Positions 60,337 through 64,000 of a stretch of 64,000 nucleotides of DNA are shown in pieces. The stretch is taken from contig NZ_JACHXV010000008.1 in NCBI RefSeq assembly GCF_014192375.1, positions 1-64,000 of the forward strand, given 5' to 3'. The notes under the pieces are model-generated. The model was not told the DNA's origin. It saw only the letters and a list, made by a program, of their open reading frames with translations, and searched no databases. The stretch comes from Endobacter medicaginis (lineage in GTDB: Bacteria; Pseudomonadota; Alphaproteobacteria; Acetobacterales; Acetobacteraceae). A program made the translations under genes and the position numbers. The stretch's first letter is position 1; each line of letters begins with the position of its first letter.

Positions 60337-60885
60337 CTACTCCGCGGAGTTCAGCGCCGCTTCACGCGGCACGGTATCGAGCGCCGCCTCACGCGACACG
60401 GTATCGAGCGCCGCCTCACGCGGCGACGCAGCTCTCATCGGCGGCCGCTCCGAACAGCAGCCCGGGCCCCGAAGCTCGGCGAGAGAGATCGCCCTCAGCG
60501 CCGAACGGACCGCCTCGTTGACCGGTTCCCAGCGTCCGCGGACGTCGCAGCGCCCATACGCCTCGCAGCCACCTGTCCCTTCGATGCAGGTGATCAGCGC
60601 GATCGGCCCGTCGAGGGCCGAAATCACCTCGTCGAGCGCGATGTCCTCCAGCGGACGTGACAACCGATACCCGCCCCGCGCCCCGCGCGCCGAGGTCACG
60701 AACCCGGAGCCGGCCAGCGTCTTGAGGACCTTGGCCACCGTCGGCTCCGGAATCCCGGTCAGCGCGGCGAGATGCGGCGCTGTCGCCATGCAGGCGCCCT
60801 GCTCCCCGCCACCCTCGCGCTGGCAACGATCGAGCCTGATCAGAACGGCGACCGCATAATCGGTCAGTTTCGACAGCCTCAGCAC
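60337..60885 (-). CDS. Rrf2-family SUF operon regulator with repeat tail
   Basis: An Rrf2/IscR-like regulator of 182 residues, first gene of the suf operon. The helix-turn-helix has LRLSKLTDYAVAVLIRLD, HLAALTGIPEPTVAKVLKTLAGSGFV and ARGARGGYRLSRP. Cysteines in TCIEGTGGCEAYGRCDVRG are placed as the [2Fe-2S] ligands of IscR-type sensors, so it likely reads Fe-S status. Beyond residue 150 the tail is unusual: a G-C-C-S pair, then three copies of a unit of nine residues, (P/S)-R-E-A-A-L-D-T-V, encoded by a 27-bp DNA repeat. The start is GTG 60885 with GGGAG upstream; the longer frame begins with TTG at 60906. sufB follows after 3 bp. Confidence 0.92.
   Translation of the reverse strand: MLRLSKLTDYAVAVLIRLDRCQREGGGEQGACMATAPHLAALTGIPEPTVAKVLKTLAGSGFVTSARGARGGYRLSRPLEDIALDEVISALDGPIALITCIEGTGGCEAYGRCDVRGRWEPVNEAVRSALRAISLAELRGPGCCSERPPMRAASPREAALDTVSREAALDTVPREAALNSAE
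60354..60423. repeat. Tandem 27-bp repeat within the SUF regulator gene
   Basis: Units start at 60354, 60381 and 60408 (last one partial, 16 bp). They differ at two or three bases and begin GCGCCGC(C/T)TCACGCG. As the repeat length is a multiple of three the frame is kept, and it encodes the repeated R-E-A-A-L-D-T-V at the protein's C-terminus. Confidence 0.85.
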
Positions 60886-60917
60886 CGCACCGCTCCCGAT
60901 CACCAATCCTTCATTGC

Positions 60918-60932
60918 GGACCTCATCGGTCC
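60918..60932. promoter_or_regulatory. Candidate operator of the suf operon
   Basis: Perfect inverted repeat GGACC-TCATC-GGTCC, about 35 bp before the start of the regulator gene. A minus-strand TTGACG at 60964-60969 would be its -35 element, with CATCTG 17 bp on as a poor -10. Position suits autoregulation by the Rrf2 protein. Confidence 0.45.
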
Positions 60933-61065
60933 TGATTGGTCAGATGCGACGTCCGGCCCTCAGCGTCAAGCCAAAACCGCCCCCGCCCGGCATGGCGGAC
61001 CTGTCGCCCGCGCAAGACGCGCCGATCATTCGGCCTCACCTGTCACCGTCACAGCTTCCACCGCC

Positions 61066-62379
61066 CTAAAGAGCACCGCCGAGCCAGATCAGCGCGCCAT
61101 TGATCGCCAGACCGGCCAGGAAGCCGAACACGGTGCCGTTGATGCGGATGAACTGCAGATCGCTGCCGACCCTCACTTCCAGCCGTTCGGCCAGGGTGTC
61201 GGCATCCCAGCCCTCGATCACCCGCGCGATGAATTCCGAGACCTGAACCTGTATCCTCGGCAGCGTCGCACCGAGCGCCGCCGCCACCGCCGCATCGACC
61301 CGTCCACGCAGCCCTGAATCCGTCTCCAGCATGCTCGACAGACGCTCCAGCGCCTGATGCGTCGCCCCGGCGATCCATGGCGCCGGGCTCTCGGCATCCG
61401 CCGCCACCGTCTGACGCAGCCGGACCCAGATCCCCTGCAACCAGTCCTGCATCGCCGGATGCGCCAGCATGCCGGAGAACGCCACCCCGATCTGCGCGGC
61501 CCGCTCAGGGTCGGTCTCGATGCGGTCGATCTCGCCGCGCATCCATTGCGTCACCGCCCCTCGCAGCTCCGAGCCCTCCGGGTCGAGCCGGTCAATCTCT
61601 TCCGACAGCGCCGCCAGCACGCGGCTCGCGACTGCGCTTCCCAACGCCCAGCCGACCAGCCGCCCGCCCTGTTCGCGCACCCGGCCCTCGACGAACTCGC
61701 GCAAGACCGGCTCGCGCTCGCGCAGCAGGCGCCTGGCCTGGGCAATCAGCGAGGTCATCACCGCCTGGTGACGGTCGCTTTCGAGTGTCGCGCGCAGCAT
61801 CCGCCCCAGCACCGGCCCGGCCGCCCGCCCGCCGAGCGCCTGACGCAGCGCCGAGGCCAGCAGCGCCGGTCCCCGCCCGTCCTCCATGCCTTCGAGCAGC
61901 CGCGGCAGCAGCCGCGCCGCACCGCGTTCGAGCGAGGCGGCGACCGGCGGATCGCGCAGGGTGCGCGCCAGCAGCCCCGCCACGTCCAGCCGTGACAGCG
62001 CCGCCGAGAGCTCAGCCGCGGTCAGCAGCCGGTGGCCGACGAATCGCCCGAGTGCCGCGCCCAGCCGTGCCTTCTGCGCCGGAATGATCGCCGTATGAGG
62101 AATCGGTAGGCCGAGCGGGCGGCGGAACAGCGCCGTCACCGCAAACCAGTCTGCGAGGCCGCCCACCAGCCCGGCCGTCGCACTGCCCGCCAGCATCTGC
62201 CATATCGCGCGCCCTGGCGGCGTTGCGGCATGATGCGCCGCCCAGCTCGCCGCCAGCACGCCCAGCGCCATCGCCGCGAGCAGCCCGCCGGCGAAGGCAC
62301 GGAACTGCCGCAGCCGCCGCGCCAGACGCGCCTCTTCCTCGGCGGCCGCATCGACGCCGCCGGACGCATGTTCAGTCAT
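61066..62379 (-). CDS. DUF445 family membrane protein
   Basis: A 437-residue protein of the DUF445/YjiN family. Hydrophobic helices are at about 28-48 and near residue 75. A third is at the very C-terminus (TVFGFLAGLAINGALIWLGG). The long middle is helical and soluble. Family blocks: GLVGGLADWFAVTALFRRPLGLPIPHTAIIPAQK, LGRFVGHRLLTAAELSAAL and DLQFIRINGTVFGFLAGL. The function of the family is unknown; it is common and inner-membrane bound. It is transcribed away from the PEP carboxylase-like gene with about 150 bp between, and its end faces the suf regulator promoter. Confidence 0.9.
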   Translation of the reverse strand: MTEHASGGVDAAAEEEARLARRLRQFRAFAGGLLAAMALGVLAASWAAHHAATPPGRAIWQMLAGSATAGLVGGLADWFAVTALFRRPLGLPIPHTAIIPAQKARLGAALGRFVGHRLLTAAELSAALSRLDVAGLLARTLRDPPVAASLERGAARLLPRLLEGMEDGRGPALLASALRQALGGRAAGPVLGRMLRATLESDRHQAVMTSLIAQARRLLREREPVLREFVEGRVREQGGRLVGWALGSAVASRVLAALSEEIDRLDPEGSELRGAVTQWMRGEIDRIETDPERAAQIGVAFSGMLAHPAMQDWLQGIWVRLRQTVAADAESPAPWIAGATHQALERLSSMLETDSGLRGRVDAAVAAALGATLPRIQVQVSEFIARVIEGWDADTLAERLEVRVGSDLQFIRINGTVFGFLAGLAINGALIWLGGAL

Positions 62380-62528
62380 CGGCCCGGCTTAGCACGGCAC
62401 CCCACCGGGCCCCAAAGGATCACCCGGACCTCGCGGCATTTGCCGCGATGCACCCAGACGGCGGTTGCAGCCACGCGCCGGAAATGAAACCTTCTCGTCC
62501 GTCGCATCCACCCGCAGCAAGGCAGCCC

Positions 62529-64000
62529 ATGTCCGAGACAGTCGAGACCGTCGAGACCCATGCTGCGGAGCCTGCGCCCGCCGCGCCGTCGCTCGCGTCG
62601 CTCGACACGCTGCGGACCGTCGCCGCCCGGATCCTCGAGCGCCGCGCCCGCGACCCGTTCGCGAACCCGGTGATGGCCATCGCCATGCGCCTGTCGCGTC
62701 AGCTCGACGACGGCACCATCACCTTCGCCGATATCGCCGGTCTGATCCGCACCCTGCGCGACGAGGCGCTGATCGCCCGCGCCGGACGGCTGCGCCGCTA
62801 TGTCGGACTCGACAACCCGGTCCCGGTCGAGGCGCGCTTCGAGGAGCTGGCCGCCCGGCTGGTTCGCCCCGACCCGCAGGACAGCCCGGTGCCGTTCGCG
62901 CAGTTCCGCCGCGCCGTCGAGCGGGCGCGCTTCAGCGCCGTGTTCACCGCCCACCCGACCTTCGCGGTGAAGCCCGAAGTGTATGCCGCCATTGCCGCCA
63001 TCGCCGACACTCCCGGCACCGCCCTGCCGCCGATCGACAGCCACCGCCCCTCGCCACCGACGCTCGACGACGAGTTCATCTGGGCCACCGCGGCAATGAG
63101 CCGCGGCCGCGACGCGATCGATCGGCTCAACCGCGCCATGATCGCCGCCGCCGCCGACTGCTGGCCGCAGAGCTGGCGCTCGGTCCTGCCCTGCCCGATC
63201 ACGCTGAGCTCGTGGGTCGGCTATGACACCGACGGACGCACCGATATCGGCTGGTCCGACACGATCCGCCTGCGGCTGCGGATGAAGTCGCTCCAGCTCT
63301 CCCGTCTGCGCACGCAGCTCGACACGCTCGACGACACCGCCACCGCCGCGCTGCGCACCCGGCTCGACACCGCGCTCGACACCGTCGCCGCCCAGATCGC
63401 CGCCTGCCCGTCGAACCCGACCCCGGAACAATCCGCGGACTTCGCCCGGGCGCTGATCGGCGGCGCATCGGATGCGATCCGCAACCCCGACGACCTGGCC
63501 GCCGATTTCAACGCCGCAATGGACGCGTTGCCGCCGGCCGGGCAGATCTCGCTCGCCACCTTCCGGGCGGGTCTCGTTGGCCACGGCATGGGTCTCGCGC
63601 ACACCCAGGTGCGGCTGAACGCCACCCAGCTCCACAATGTGGTGCGCCAGCGCCTCGGCCTGACCGACAGCCCCGAGCATCCCGCCCGTCGTCGCGCGCT
63701 GCTGGCGGCGATCAACGAGCATCTCGACACCACCGTCGCGGTGCCGGTCGATATCGGTGCCATCCTCGTCGAACAGACCTCGGCGGCGCGGCTGATGATG
63801 ACGGTCGCCCAGATCGCCAAGCATATCGACACTGCCAGCCCGGTCCGCTTCCTGATCGCCGAGACCGAGGGCGGCTACACGCTGCTCGCGGCCCTCTGGC
63901 TCGCCACCCTGTTCGGCATCGCCGATCGCATCGAGATCAGCCCGCTGTTCGAGACGGCGGATGCGCTCGAACGTGGCGCGCAGGTGATCGAGGAGGCGCT
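62529..64000 (+). CDS. Phosphoenolpyruvate carboxylase-like protein (partial, runs off the window)
   Basis: Open from ATG 62529 to the last base, at least 490 codons; the C-terminal half, including the rest of the active site, is outside. VFTAHPTF at about 138-145 carries the catalytic-His motif T-A-H-P-T of PEP carboxylase, at the same residue number as in E. coli. SWVGYDTDGRTDIGW takes the place of the usual G-G-D-R-D-G-N-P, and FLIAETEGGYTLLAALWLATLFGI leads to ISPLFETADAL, which corresponds to the V-P-L-F-E-T-I block. It is clearly a divergent branch of the family, and some loops usually conserved are changed. It may still make oxaloacetate from PEP and bicarbonate, or do something else. 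GGCAG precedes the ATG. Confidence 0.75.
   Translation, partial: MSETVETVETHAAEPAPAAPSLASLDTLRTVAARILERRARDPFANPVMAIAMRLSRQLDDGTITFADIAGLIRTLRDEALIARAGRLRRYVGLDNPVPVEARFEELAARLVRPDPQDSPVPFAQFRRAVERARFSAVFTAHPTFAVKPEVYAAIAAIADTPGTALPPIDSHRPSPPTLDDEFIWATAAMSRGRDAIDRLNRAMIAAAADCWPQSWRSVLPCPITLSSWVGYDTDGRTDIGWSDTIRLRLRMKSLQLSRLRTQLDTLDDTATAALRTRLDTALDTVAAQIAACPSNPTPEQSADFARALIGGASDAIRNPDDLAADFNAAMDALPPAGQISLATFRAGLVGHGMGLAHTQVRLNATQLHNVVRQRLGLTDSPEHPARRRALLAAINEHLDTTVAVPVDIGAILVEQTSAARLMMTVAQIAKHIDTASPVRFLIAETEGGYTLLAALWLATLFGIADRIEISPLFETADALERGAQVIEEA

Noticed and set aside
60354-60423. CRISPR-like array
   Set aside because: Units are directly adjacent with no spacers and lie within a coding sequence; a tandem repeat, not CRISPR.
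59032-60660. 542-codon plus-strand open frame over sufB and the regulator
   Set aside because: Antisense to two well-defined SUF genes, with no homology of its own.

Overview
The window is a dense, high-GC stretch of bacterial chromosome (estimated by eye) with genes on both strands and short gaps. The gene set points to an alphaproteobacterium, most likely Rhodospirillales/Acetobacteraceae, but no rRNA or lineage-specific marker settles the family. The pointers are a GTTC-N7-GTTC LexA box in front of an imuA-imuB-dnaE2 cassette, aerobic cobaltochelatase cobS-cobT beside BolA and J-domain genes, a gatCAB operon divergent from ruvX, a full SUF operon led by an Rrf2 regulator, and NasT/NasS control of nitrate assimilation. 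I saw no insertion sequence, prophage, CRISPR array or replication origin.

Layout. 1-1.3 kb: an N-terminally damaged DODA-type dioxygenase and a phenolic acid decarboxylase. 1.7-10 kb: tRNA-Ser(GCU), gatB-gatA-gatC, ruvX, tRNA-Val(GAC), an N-formylglutamate amidohydrolase family gene, a probable small RNA with an anti-Shine-Dalgarno linker, a lytic transglycosylase, htpG behind a sigma-32-like promoter, and tRNA-Val(CAC). 10-17 kb: a lipoprotein, an unknown 626-residue protein, an ELM1-family protein and two GT4 glycosyltransferases, interrupted by a DEAD-box helicase. 17-24 kb: argE abutting an AstE/aspartoacylase-like gene, bolA, a J-domain gene, cobS, cobT and an alpha/beta hydrolase. 24-29 kb: a small unknown protein, a nitroreductase, two tandem aspartate aminotransferases, gluQRS and an HNH endonuclease. 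29-41 kb: a LysR/YeiH divergent pair, the SOS mutasome, a MarR regulator divergent from an amber-interrupted oxidoreductase, and a TonB-dependent receptor.

41-52 kb is one coherent nitrate assimilation locus. A leader with two A1/G4 hexaloop hairpins precedes a nitrate/nitrite transporter, a NirB-NirD fusion, a nitrate reductase fused to a CysJ-like diflavin reductase, nasT, nasS and cysG. Two large polypeptides appear to carry the whole route from nitrate to ammonium with their own NAD(P)H electron entry. CysG supplies siroheme, and NasT/NasS probably act on the leader RNA. 52-54 kb holds a histidine kinase and receiver protein transcribed toward this locus.

54-61 kb (minus strand) is the operon regulator-sufB-sufC-sufD-sufS-sufU-sufT-sufA. 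Several of its junctions are 4-bp ATGA or GTGA overlaps. The regulator carries a tandem-repeat C-terminal tail. The window ends with a DUF445 membrane protein and the N-terminal part of a divergent PEP carboxylase-like gene that runs off the right edge.

The observations most worth a second look are the small RNA (6722-6798), the doubly fused nitrate pathway with its RNA leader, the single-codon nonsense lesion at 37620, and the repeat tail of the SUF regulator.
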